A stretch of 64,000 nt of DNA from Phycisphaerales bacterium (GTDB taxonomy: Bacteria > Planctomycetota > Phycisphaerae > Phycisphaerales > UBA1924), in NCBI GenBank assembly GCA_029260345.1, contig JAJDDK010000005.1, positions 620,001 to 684,000 of the forward strand, given 5' to 3'. A model generated the notes under the pieces. It worked only from the letters and a program-made list of their open reading frames with translations, had not been told where the DNA came from and did not search any database. A program made the position numbers and the translations under genes. Below, piece by piece: positions 17,360 through 24,569 of the stretch; within the stretch, counting starts at the first letter, position 1, and each line of letters begins with the position of its first letter.

Positions 17360-19252
17360 TCAGCTCCGCCCGAAGCGCCGCTCAAGATCACGAAGCGACA
17401 AACGAATCGTCGTCGGTCTTCCATGCGGGCACGAGCTTGATCGCTCCACACGCTCGCGCAAGGCGAGCACTTCGGCGAGTTCATCGTCCGTGAGTTTGTC
17501 GCCCGCCTTGATCGCGGCTTTGCACGCCATCATGTCAACGATCTCGTGCAAGGCCTCTTCATCAGAGGCCTTCGCATCGCGCGTCGTCTGTGCTTCAAGC
17601 AATTCGCTTAAAAATGCGCCGGGCTCAACTTTTCGATTGAAAAGCAAAGTTGGAAAGGCGTGAATCGCGACCGCCGCGGGGCCGATGGGTTCGGCCTCAA
17701 TGCCAAGCTGCTCAAGCAGGCTGGTCAACGACTCCAGCGCATCAATCTGCGCCCGCGTCACCTTCGCCGTCGCCGGCGTCAGTAGACGCTGGCTTTCAAG
17801 TGTTCCTTCCTGAAACCGCCCCATGATCTTTTCGAACATCACGCGCTCATGCAGCGCATGCTGATCGATAATGATGACGCCCTGATCGTCCTGCGTGATG
17901 AGATACGAATCGTGAATTTGCAAAACGCGATCGGCCGAGCGCGCCGGCGCGAGAAACGGCGATTCATCTTCCGGCGGCGCCGAGCGTTCCACGGCGCTGC
18001 GCAACGCGTCGATGTCAATATCGGCGCCGGCTTCGGTGAGGTGCGTTTTGATGGTTTGCGCGAACTCCGCCGCATTGAAGCGGGGGGGCGGGGACCAGCC
18101 TCCGGCGGTGACATGCACCGACGGCAATTCATCGCGCCGGCGCACATCCTCCCAGTGCGGCGTCAAATCCGCCTCTCGCAGCGCCCGCTTCACCGCGTGA
18201 TACACCGCCGAATGCACACGACCGGAATCGCGGAAACGCACCTCGGCTTTGGCGGGATGCACGTTTACATCCACCAGCGCCGGGTCCATTTCGATCAGCA
18301 GCACAGCCACCGGCTTGCGGCTCGGATCGACCAAGCCCCGATACGCCTCGCCCAGCGCATGCTGAATCGTGCGATCGCGCACCGGGCGCCCGTTGACAAA
18401 GAGATGCTGACCCTTGGTGGTTGGCTTGGCGATAGTGGGGGCGCCGATGAGACCCCACACGGTGACGCCCGGCGCATCGAGGCCATCGCCGTTCGCTTCG
18501 AGCAGATGCTCGGCGAGTTCATCACCAAGAATCGCTATCGCGCGGCTCCTCGGGTCCTGCTCCGGCGGCACATCAATCAACGTGCGCCCGTCGCAGATGA
18601 GTTCGAAGCCGAGGTTTGGCTGGGCCAGCGCAAGGTCTTTGACGATTTGCGCACAATGGCCTTGTTCGGTGCCTGCGGTGCGCAGGAACTTGCGGCGAGC
18701 TGGTGTATTGAAGAACAAATTACGCACGGAGACGACGGTGCCGGGTGCGCCGGCGTCCGGCTGAATCGCGCTGATGGCATCACCCGCGGCGTCGATGCGC
18801 GAAGCGCCCTCGGCATCTCGCGTGCGCGAACGGATCGACACCCGCGCGACGGAAGCGATGGAAGCGAGCGCTTCGCCTCGGAAACCCATGGTGGGGATGG
18901 CTTCAAGATCTTCGGCGCGTTCGATCTTGCTCGTCGCGTGCGGCGCCAAGGCCAGCGGCAGATCATCCGGCTCAATACCCGCGCCGTCATCGCTGATGCG
19001 CACGAGTTCGACGCCGCCCTGCTCGAGTTCGATGCGAATGCGCGTGGCGCCCGCATCAATCGCGTTGTCGATGAGTTCCTTGACGACTGATGCGGGGCGC
19101 TCAACGACTTCGCCGGCGGCGATCTGATTGACGAGAAGGGGAGGGAGCGAACGAATCCGCGCGCGCGTCGGCACGACGGGCGTCTCACCCGTGTGGCGCG
19201 CGTTGTTGTGCGCGCCCGCCGCAATCCGTTGCTCCAGCGTTCCTCGCGTCAT
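17360..19252 (-). CDS. mutL: DNA mismatch repair endonuclease MutL
   Basis: About 630 residues. N-terminal GHKL ATPase with VNQIAAGEVV, ELIDNAIDAGA, DDGAGI and GFRGEALASI. The C-terminal endonuclease half has DQHALHERVMFE, which fits the DQHA-x2-E-x4-E metal motif, plus ACKAAIKAGDKL and CPHGRP. It is therefore a nicking MutL of the kind found in bacteria without MutH. The start at 19252 (ATG) is preferred over the GTG at 19276. The first 30 residues before RIRSLPPLL are not family-like, and residues around TGETPVVPT look repeat-derived. mutS is not in the window. Confidence 0.95.
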   Translation of the reverse strand: MTRGTLEQRIAAGAHNNARHTGETPVVPTRARIRSLPPLLVNQIAAGEVVERPASVVKELIDNAIDAGATRIRIELEQGGVELVRISDDGAGIEPDDLPLALAPHATSKIERAEDLEAIPTMGFRGEALASIASVARVSIRSRTRDAEGASRIDAAGDAISAIQPDAGAPGTVVSVRNLFFNTPARRKFLRTAGTEQGHCAQIVKDLALAQPNLGFELICDGRTLIDVPPEQDPRSRAIAILGDELAEHLLEANGDGLDAPGVTVWGLIGAPTIAKPTTKGQHLFVNGRPVRDRTIQHALGEAYRGLVDPSRKPVAVLLIEMDPALVDVNVHPAKAEVRFRDSGRVHSAVYHAVKRALREADLTPHWEDVRRRDELPSVHVTAGGWSPPPRFNAAEFAQTIKTHLTEAGADIDIDALRSAVERSAPPEDESPFLAPARSADRVLQIHDSYLITQDDQGVIIIDQHALHERVMFEKIMGRFQEGTLESQRLLTPATAKVTRAQIDALESLTSLLEQLGIEAEPIGPAAVAIHAFPTLLFNRKVEPGAFLSELLEAQTTRDAKASDEEALHEIVDMMACKAAIKAGDKLTDDELAEVLALRERVERSSSCPHGRPTTIRLSLRDLERRFGRS

Positions 19253-19272
19253 GCGTGGATGATTGTAGGTTC

Positions 19273-19427
19273 CCACCCCTCCCGCCTCGCGGGAGGGGGC
19301 AGGGGGAGGGCTACTGAGCTACTCCCTTCTACATGTCTCTTCAGACTGTTCACGTTCGAGACTTGAAGAAGAGGAAGTCGGAGTAGCCCCCTCCTCAGTC
19401 CTCCCCCGCGAGGCGGGGGAGGAGGAA
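19273..19427. repeat. Composite inverted repeat (MITE-like, two arms)
   Basis: Left arm from 19273 (CCTCCCGCCTCGCGGGAGG, then AGGGGGAGGGCTACTGAGC, then CTTCTACATGTCTC) is followed by CTGTTCACG and a right arm (GAGACTTGAAG...GGAGTAGCCCCCTCCT, then CTCCCCCGCGAGGCGGGGGAGG). The right arm is an imperfect reverse complement of the left, so the 155-bp unit could fold as one long hairpin. Right arms alone recur at 23174-23254 and 26318-26393, and a full unit at 26399-26552. No transposase is encoded. Confidence 0.7.
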
Positions 19428-19523
19428 GACCGTCAATAGCCGTGGAAAACGTGTCGGCGCCTGTCGGCAACGCAAAGTGTTCATTTGCGAATCCATCGGA
19501 GTGAACTTGTCGAATTCACCCCT

Positions 19524-20114
19524 ATGAGCAGCCCCACGATCCGCAAACGACGATTCAGCCCACGAATAATCACCGGGGCCGCCGCGATCATCGCAGTGTG
19601 CGCCGTCTTCCTCTCGAAAGGCTGCGCCGTGACGTATGACAACCGAAATCCGGTTTCCGAACCGTTCCCCAGCGTCGTCGGCAAGAGTCTTGAGAAGGAG
19701 GACGTGCGGCTGCCGCAGGATCTCGCTGGCGCCCCCGCCGTGCTGCTCGTTGGCTACGTCCAGCGCACGCAGTTCGACATCGACCGCTGGCTCATGGGCC
19801 TGATTCAGGCGGACGTGCGCGCCAAGATCCTCGAAATCCCCACCATCCCTGGTCTCGTGCCGACGATGATCAGCGGCTGGATCGACGACGGCATGCGAAG
19901 CGGCATCCCCGAGGAGGACTGGGCGGTGGTCGTCACGCTGTATGGCAAGAGCGCCAAACCAGTCGCAAAGTTCACCGGCAATCAGCGCGGCGCCAACGCG
20001 CGCGTGCTCGTTCTCGATGCGAATGGCGAAGTCGTCTGGTTCAGTGATCGCGGCTACTCCGCAACGCAGGCGCTGGAGGTCAAGCGCGTGACGGAGGCGT
20101 TGATGGGGGAGTGA
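19524..20114 (+). CDS. Exported or membrane-anchored protein, weakly ATP10/thioredoxin-like
   Basis: 196 residues from the ATG at 19524. A basic start and a hydrophobic stretch (ITGAAAIIAVCAVFLSKGC) give a signal anchor or lipoprotein-like signal; the cysteine context SKGC is a poor lipobox. The mature part (VVGKSLEKEDVRLPQDLAGAPAVLLVGYVQRTQFDIDRW, split here for description) has the layout of ATP10-type thioredoxin-fold proteins, with no CxxC. It ends with VLDANGEVVWFSDRGY, a typical last strand. The match is by eye and weak. The 3' end overlaps the convergent gene by 35 bp. Confidence 0.65.
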   Translation: MSSPTIRKRRFSPRIITGAAAIIAVCAVFLSKGCAVTYDNRNPVSEPFPSVVGKSLEKEDVRLPQDLAGAPAVLLVGYVQRTQFDIDRWLMGLIQADVRAKILEIPTIPGLVPTMISGWIDDGMRSGIPEEDWAVVVTLYGKSAKPVAKFTGNQRGANARVLVLDANGEVVWFSDRGYSATQALEVKRVTEALMGE

Positions 20115-20841
20115 GGAGAGCGGCGCCGCACTCGGGGCAACTTTCGATCGAGCCTTGAAGGTCATAGCCGCACTTTGTGCAAAGGCCTCGCCGTCGTCGG
20201 CGCCAGCGTCGGAATGCGCCTGGCGTCGTAATGAGCAGCAACCACGCGGCGCCGTTCACCGCCGCATTCGCGGCAAACCCAAGCGACAGGATGCGCGTCG
20301 GTAGCAAAAATTCTCGCTTGCCGTCCGGATTCAGAAAACTCGGCGTCCACGCCGGGGGCCATGACATGAGGTGTTTGTCGTCACGTGTGCCAGTCGTTGC
20401 GGGAACATTCGGCAGATACGTCCATCGGCGTTCACCGGCAAAACAGCGGAACGGAAAGCCGCAAGACACTGCGTAGTAGCCTGCGGATCGACGCTCGGTG
20501 CGCTGCGCAGTGAACCATGTGTCCAGATCGGACGACATCCATTGCGGCGTGCGGTCCAGCTTCTCAAACTGGATACGTTGGATGTGGTTGATCAGCGTGC
20601 CGGCAGGCCGCGCGTCGGCTCGTTCGACGCCGAAGCCGTCGTTGATCACTTGGAGCGCATGTTCCGGCGTTGAGAGTTGACGTATGGGAAGAGGCGAACG
20701 TTGCGCGATCGCTCCGCCGCTGATGGCGATCAGAAAGCACTGGGAAATGAAAATGGTCGTCGCGATTCCAAGGGTGAGGGCGACGACCGTCCTTATCACC
20801 CAATGGGAAACGATGAGATGGCGTTTGTGCCGGCGAATCAT
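20080..20841 (-). CDS. Membrane protein with C-terminal zinc ribbon (paralogue 1)
   Basis: 253 residues. One N-terminal membrane segment (residues about 13-40), a soluble region with CGFPFRCFAGERRW, a second membrane segment near residues 195-220, a basic RRWRRRRRG patch, and a terminal ribbon C-T-K-C-GYDLQG...CPECGAALL. The ATG overlaps the stop of the preceding gene by 4 bp (ATGA). It is a sequence relative of that gene: both have two helices, a PFRC motif before RSEAW or AGERRW, and the same ribbon. Its 3' end overlaps the convergent gene at 19524-20114 by 35 bp. Function unknown. Confidence 0.75.
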   Translation of the reverse strand: MIRRHKRHLIVSHWVIRTVVALTLGIATTIFISQCFLIAISGGAIAQRSPLPIRQLSTPEHALQVINDGFGVERADARPAGTLINHIQRIQFEKLDRTPQWMSSDLDTWFTAQRTERRSAGYYAVSCGFPFRCFAGERRWTYLPNVPATTGTRDDKHLMSWPPAWTPSFLNPDGKREFLLPTRILSLGFAANAAVNGAAWLLLITTPGAFRRWRRRRRGLCTKCGYDLQGSIESCPECGAALLTPPSTPPSRA

Positions 20842-21572
20842 TTTCGATTGAGCGATTCATGGTGGACGAGTGTGGCGCCGCACTCGGGGCAGCAGTTGTC
20901 ATGAACGCCGTGAAGGTCGTAGCCGCATCTTGCGCACAGGCCGCGGTGTGATCGTCGCCAGCAACGCAGGCCGCGCGGGGCGGCGAGGAGGAGAAACCAG
21001 CCGGCGGCGTAAATCGATGTGTTCGCGGTCATGCCGATTGGCTGCACGCCGGTTGGCAGGGTTCGTTGAAACCCATTGGCGCCTGTCCTATTCGCGGTGG
21101 GCTCGAGAAACCATGGGATATTCAATTCAAAAGACTTGAGGCGCTCCATTCGGACTGCGGACGGCGTGTCACGTTGCGTTCTACTAATAATTGACCACGC
21201 TTCGCTTCGCATGCAACGAAAAGGCGCACCGACTACGTTCGCGCTAAACAGCGACACTTCGTCGCGACTCATGAATTCGTAGAAGCGTTTGTACTGAGGT
21301 TCCATCCAATGAGGAATGGTTGAAAGCATACGCGGCTTGTCAGTCAATTCAGTTCGGCCACAATGGTTTCGGAACGTGCTTGCGCGAAAAATCGTCACGC
21401 CGCACCCATCCATAACGGTCATCGAGATGATTCTGTCTGAGTATCGACTGAATTGCGGTGTCGAGCCGATGAGCTTTGGGGTCCCGTAAATCACAAGGCC
21501 CCACGCGACGCCGACGCTCGTGGCAGCGCCAAGCACAAGACAGATCAGAATCCGAACCACATGCCGCGCCAT
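20838..21572 (-). CDS. Membrane protein with C-terminal zinc ribbon (paralogue 2)
   Basis: About 244 residues from the ATG at 21572, chosen because GGAGG sits six bases upstream; upstream in-frame codons run into intergenic repeat sequence. N-terminal helix (VVRILICLVLGAATSVGVAWGL), a soluble domain with PFRCMRSEAW, a second helix (IYAAGWFLLLAAP), an Arg-rich stretch and a terminal ribbon C-A-R-C-GYDLHG...CCPECGATL. Arranged head-to-tail with its paralogue and coupled through a 4-bp overlap, which suggests tandem duplication. No known function. Confidence 0.75.
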   Translation of the reverse strand: MARHVVRILICLVLGAATSVGVAWGLVIYGTPKLIGSTPQFSRYSDRIISMTVMDGCGVTIFRASTFRNHCGRTELTDKPRMLSTIPHWMEPQYKRFYEFMSRDEVSLFSANVVGAPFRCMRSEAWSIISRTQRDTPSAVRMERLKSFELNIPWFLEPTANRTGANGFQRTLPTGVQPIGMTANTSIYAAGWFLLLAAPRGLRCWRRSHRGLCARCGYDLHGVHDNCCPECGATLVHHESLNRK

Positions 21573-21639
21573 GTGTGGCCTCCGCTTTCTACTGGTACGA
21601 CGCATCGGTCGCCGGGTTCCCGCGGCTTTGGGATTGGCT

Positions 21640-21953
21640 CCCCCTCTCCTCCTGGGAGAGGGTGGCCGAGCAGAGCGAGGTCGGGTGAGGGCCGGAATTT
21701 CTTCCTTCATTTCACTGTCGTCTTTACGGTTGTCCGATGCGGCCCTCATCCGTCAACGCTGACGCGTTGCCACCTTCTCCCAGAGGGAGAAGGATTTCTT
21801 CCCTCTCCCCTTGGGAGAGGGTGGCTGAGCGAAGCGAGGTCGGGTGAGGGCCGAATAAGTCCTTTTCAACACACCACAGATGATTTGGTAAACCGAAGCG
21901 GCCCTCATCCGTCAACGCTGGCGCGTTGCCACCTTCTCCCAGAGGGAGAAGGG
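21640..21953. repeat. Two tandem inverted-pair repeats (CTCTCCC/GGGAGAGG family)
   Basis: Unit 1 is 21640-21793 and unit 2 is 21799-21953. Each has a right-facing element (CCCTCTCC...GGGAGAGGGTGGC...GCGAGGTCGGGTGAGGGCC), a spacer of about 46 bases unlike the other's, and an inverted element (GGCCCTCATCCGTCAACGCT...CCACCTTCTCCCAGAGGGAG). The two units are near copies outside their spacers. Single copies occur at 26109-26164, 26241-26281 and 57756-57812. They fill the gap between the zinc-ribbon gene and the YhhQ-family gene; no coding frame is supported there. Confidence 0.7.
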
Positions 21954-21958
21954 CTTCA

Positions 21959-22004
21959 GAACCCCCTCCTCGGTCCTCCCCCGCGGGGCGGGGGAGGAGG
22001 GGGG
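21959..22004. repeat. CCCCGCGGGGCGGGGG repeat arm
   Basis: CCCCCTCCTCGGTCCTCCCC followed by CGCGGGGCGGGGGAGGAGG. Same core as the right arm of the composite element at 19384-19427. It ends 18 bases before the start of the YhhQ-family gene, so it must be transcribed in that gene's leader or lie within its promoter. Confidence 0.6.
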
Positions 22005-22021
22005 ACGTATTCTCTACGTCT

Positions 22022-22846
22022 ATGCGCACACCTCTCCCCTCTGAACAGCACGAGTACGCCGATCTTCCGAAGCTGAGTGAAGCCGCGCTGCACAATCGGC
22101 GCGAGTGGGTGTTTCTTGTGTTTGCGGGTTTGTTCCTTGGCTCGTTGACGATGCTGAACATTCTCGGCATCACGCGGTTTCTGAATCTTGCGTTCTTCAT
22201 CGAGGGGTCGGATCAGTGGAAGTACAAGATCGCGATTGCGATTGGTGTGCTGCCGTATCCGATCACGTTTCTATGTACGGATTTCATCTCGGAGCTCTAC
22301 GGCCGCAAGCGCGCCAATCAGGTGGTGATGGTGGGGTTCATGCTCAACCTTTGGGTCGTGCTGATTCTTTGGCTCGGCGGCGTGTGGCCGGGGTTTGAGC
22401 CGGTCGGCGCCGAAAAGACCGGCGTCTTCTTTGAAGTGCGCAAGCTCGCATTCGGCGCCGTCGCGGCGTCCATGTTTGCGTATCTCGCGGCGCAGCTCAT
22501 TGACGTGCATGTGTTTCACTTCTGGAAGCGACTCACCAACGGTAAACATCTCTGGCTGCGCAACAACGGGTCCACACTGATCAGCCAGCTTGTGGACACG
22601 GTGTGTGTGATTTTGATCACGCACTTTTATGCGAAGGCGCTGCCGGTGCTTGAGGATGCGGCTCTTGTGCCGCAGTTGCTGGCGTTTATTGCGACGGGGT
22701 ATGTGTTCAAGGTGCTGATGGCGGCGCTGGATACGGGGCCGTTTTATGCGGGGGCGCACTGGCTGTGCCGCTGGCTGCGGCTGCCGCCCCCGACGGCGCC
22801 GATTGAGCCGGTCGCTGCCGCGGCCGTTGAAGCTGGAGTTGGGTGA
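22022..22846 (+). CDS. Queuosine precursor transporter, YhhQ/DUF165 family
   Basis: 274 residues from the ATG at 22022 (MRTPLPSEQHEYADL). Six or so membrane helices and the family hallmark YPITFLCTDFISELYGRKRAN, then AYLAAQLIDVHVFHFWK, and RNNGSTLISQLVDTV near the centre. Members import queuosine precursors (preQ0/preQ1) for tRNA modification. Upstream in-frame codons are repeat sequence and not part of the protein. No queuosine biosynthesis gene is adjacent, so salvage is inferred from family only. Confidence 0.88.
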   Translation: MRTPLPSEQHEYADLPKLSEAALHNRREWVFLVFAGLFLGSLTMLNILGITRFLNLAFFIEGSDQWKYKIAIAIGVLPYPITFLCTDFISELYGRKRANQVVMVGFMLNLWVVLILWLGGVWPGFEPVGAEKTGVFFEVRKLAFGAVAASMFAYLAAQLIDVHVFHFWKRLTNGKHLWLRNNGSTLISQLVDTVCVILITHFYAKALPVLEDAALVPQLLAFIATGYVFKVLMAALDTGPFYAGAHWLCRWLRLPPPTAPIEPVAAAAVEAGVG

Positions 22847-22854
22847 GGGTGGAC

Positions 22855-23165
22855 GGGACTGGGGACCAGGGACCGGGCACCAGTTGAGAGACGTCCCAAA
22901 GGGACGATGGATTGTTGCCACGAGTGAAGTGGAGGCGAAGCCAAAGCGCAACTCGTGGAGTGCGTTCAATAGGAATGCAAACCCCGAAGGGGTGAAGGAA
23001 GGAACTGTCGCGCCGCGTTTTGCGAATGGATTCCTGCGCCTCTACGGGGCTGGAATAATTTTTTTTTGCTGCGCTCCACGAGTTGCGCTCGCTCGCAGGC
23101 GAGTGCTCGCTCCACTCGTGGCAACAATCGGAATGCCCCTTCGGGGCTGCTTGGCCGCGCGGTGA
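22855..23165. repeat. Long inverted repeat region between the YhhQ-family gene and hit
   Basis: After a GGTCCC-type repeat (22856-22885, inverted), the left arm 22892-22970 contains GATTGTTGCCACGAGTG and AAGCGCAACTCGTGGAG. A right arm at about 23069-23150 holds the reverse complement (CTCCACGAGTTGCGCT and CACTCGTGGCAACAATC), with CCCCGAAGGGG and CCCCTTCGGGG hairpins in or beside the arms. The same left-arm type recurs at about 63825-63880. No coding frame is supported here; a run of nine T lies near 23057. Confidence 0.6.
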
Positions 23166-23173
23166 TTGACGCG

Positions 23174-23254
23174 CTGTTCACGTTCGAGACTTGAAGTAGA
23201 GATAGCCGGAGTAGCCCCCTCCTGTGTCCTCCCCCGCGGGGCGGGGGAGGGGGC
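23174..23254. repeat. Solo right arm of the composite repeat
   Basis: CTGTTCACGTTCGAGACTTG then AGATAGCCGGAGTAGCCCCC and CCCCCGCGGGGCGGGGGAGG. Nearly the same as 19345-19427. It lacks the left arm, which shows that the two halves of the composite element can occur separately. Confidence 0.65.
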
Positions 23255-23300
23255 AAACTGCGCCTCACACATTCGAAAGTTCGTTGATCGAATCCGCGGC

Positions 23301-23356
23301 CACTGGTCCCAGGTGGCTGGTCCCCGGTCCCTGACCCCCACCCCCACCCCCACCCC
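23301..23356. repeat. GGTCCC repeat and C-run tract upstream of hit
   Basis: CACTGGTCCCAGGTGGCTGG followed by TCCCCGGTCCCTG is a copy of the 11216-11243 repeat. It runs into four C-tracts (three CCCCCA units and CCCC, 23335-23356), which on the minus strand form a G-quadruplex-type motif with 1-nt loops, 12 bases before the hit start codon. Confidence 0.55.
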
Positions 23357-23368
23357 TACACTCCCCAC

Positions 23369-23797
23369 ATGCCCGACACCATCTTCAGCAAGATCATCGC
23401 CGGTGAGATTCCCTGCCATCGTGTGTACGAAGACGAATTCGTCCTCGCATTCCTTGACATCAATCCGCTCGCGGCGGGGCACACGCTTGTCATTCCGAAA
23501 GAATCCGTTGCGACGGTTGGTGAACTCTCTGACGAGTCCGCCGCGGCGGTGGGGCGGGTGTTGCCGCGGATATGCCGCGCGGTGATGAAGGCGACGCGCA
23601 CGAACGCGTACAACATCCTTCAGAACAACGGCGCCGATGCGCATCAGGAAGTGATGCACGTTCACTTTCACATCATCCCGAAGTACGCCGACCGGCCCAG
23701 CGGGCAGGATGGGCTCGGCATCGGATGGCGGCCGGGGAAATTGGATTCGGATGTTGGTGTGGAGATGGCGAAGCGGATTGCAGCGGAGATTGGCTGA
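23369..23797 (+). CDS. HIT family nucleotide hydrolase/transferase
   Basis: 142 residues, standard for a histidine triad protein. The catalytic H-x-H-x-H-x-x triad is HVHFHIIP, preceded by NNGADAHQEVMH. The N-terminus (IFSKIIAGEIPCHRVYEDE) is the usual opening of Hint-like purine nucleoside phosphoramidases. Substrate probably an AMP-lysine or AMP-amide. The gene is preceded by a repeat tract with no clear -35/-10. A small membrane protein gene follows 9 bp later. Confidence 0.92.
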   Translation: MPDTIFSKIIAGEIPCHRVYEDEFVLAFLDINPLAAGHTLVIPKESVATVGELSDESAAAVGRVLPRICRAVMKATRTNAYNILQNNGADAHQEVMHVHFHIIPKYADRPSGQDGLGIGWRPGKLDSDVGVEMAKRIAAEIG

Positions 23798-23806
23798 GAG
23801 ATCGCG

Positions 23807-24061
23807 ATGATGGACTATGCCGAACCGAAGCTGAATAAGCCGCGCAAGAACGAGGCGAAGGAACTCTTCAAATCGCCCGGAAAACTCGCCGTCGCAGTGC
23901 TTATGACGTGTTGCGGATTAGCTATTGGCGCGCTTTCGGTAGACGCAGTGACCGCAGGCTTCAGTCCTTCAACACAACTGCAACTTCGGATTATTGGAGC
24001 GGTGATTGGTTCTCAATTTGCGACATGGTTGGCCGTCAAATGGCTTGTGAAGCGCGGCTGA
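23807..24061 (+). CDS. Small two-helix membrane protein
   Basis: 84 residues. A basic, Lys-rich N-terminus (residues 1-27) is followed by two hydrophobic segments (AVAVLMTCCGLAIGALSV and LRIIGAVIGSQFATWLAVKWL) and a basic tail. It starts 9 bp after the hit stop codon, so it may be co-transcribed with it. Its stop abuts the convergent SnoaL-like gene with no gap. No known family recognised. Confidence 0.6.
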   Translation: MMDYAEPKLNKPRKNEAKELFKSPGKLAVAVLMTCCGLAIGALSVDAVTAGFSPSTQLQLRIIGAVIGSQFATWLAVKWLVKRG

Positions 24062-24502
24062 TCACTGTTGGTCGCTGAGCTTCGGCCGCGCCGGCAAACC
24101 AACAGACTCCAAGAACACATTCAACCTGTCCCGCTCACCCGGCAAATCAATGTGCTTGATGTGCGCGACCAGTCCACTCGCTCGATCAACCGTGATCCGC
24201 TGTTCGCACTCATGCCGGTGCGTGACGCCGTTCTTCGTGAGAATGTCGCCGTACCGAATAGTCGCAATCGAGTCGTCGTCCGGATCAGCTCGCACGGCGG
24301 AGTCGTAGCCGACCTCATCAAATGTCTTGACCGCGTCCTGATGCGCGGCGTCGTAGCTCGCCATGATCGCGTCGCGGCCGATCATCTCTGAGCCGCGGAA
24401 GTCGTAGACGCATTGCGGCGCCAGCAGTTGCACTGCGGCGCTGTGGTCCGCCGCGTCGAGAAGCTGGGCAAGTTTCGTCGTGATGTCGACCGGATCGTGC
24501 AT
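24062..24502 (-). CDS. SnoaL-like/NTF2-fold protein
   Basis: 146 residues from the ATG at 24502, which has GAGGAG at the right distance. The layout matches the SnoaL-like NTF2 fold: an N-terminal helix pair (ITTKLAQLLDAADHSAAVQLL), YDFRGSEMIGRDAIMASYDAAHQ, then a beta-sheet with THRHECEQRITVD. Such proteins bind small hydrophobic ligands or act as isomerases or hydrolases, and the specific role cannot be inferred. Divergent from the YifB gene, with 67 bp between the starts. Confidence 0.75.
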   Translation of the reverse strand: MHDPVDITTKLAQLLDAADHSAAVQLLAPQCVYDFRGSEMIGRDAIMASYDAAHQDAVKTFDEVGYDSAVRADPDDDSIATIRYGDILTKNGVTHRHECEQRITVDRASGLVAHIKHIDLPGERDRLNVFLESVGLPARPKLSDQQ

Positions 24503-24569
24503 TTGTGGCTCCTCTCGCGACGAAGGTGGATGCGGGCCAATGGCGCCGCATTTCGCTACCCTACGCCCC

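Noticed and set aside
17849-19090. 413-codon open frame antisense to mutL
   Set aside because: No domain pattern; a shadow of the conserved mutL frame.
21640-21953. CRISPR-like array
   Set aside because: The repeats are palindromic pairs in alternating orientation, only two units, with no cas gene; not a direct-repeat array.
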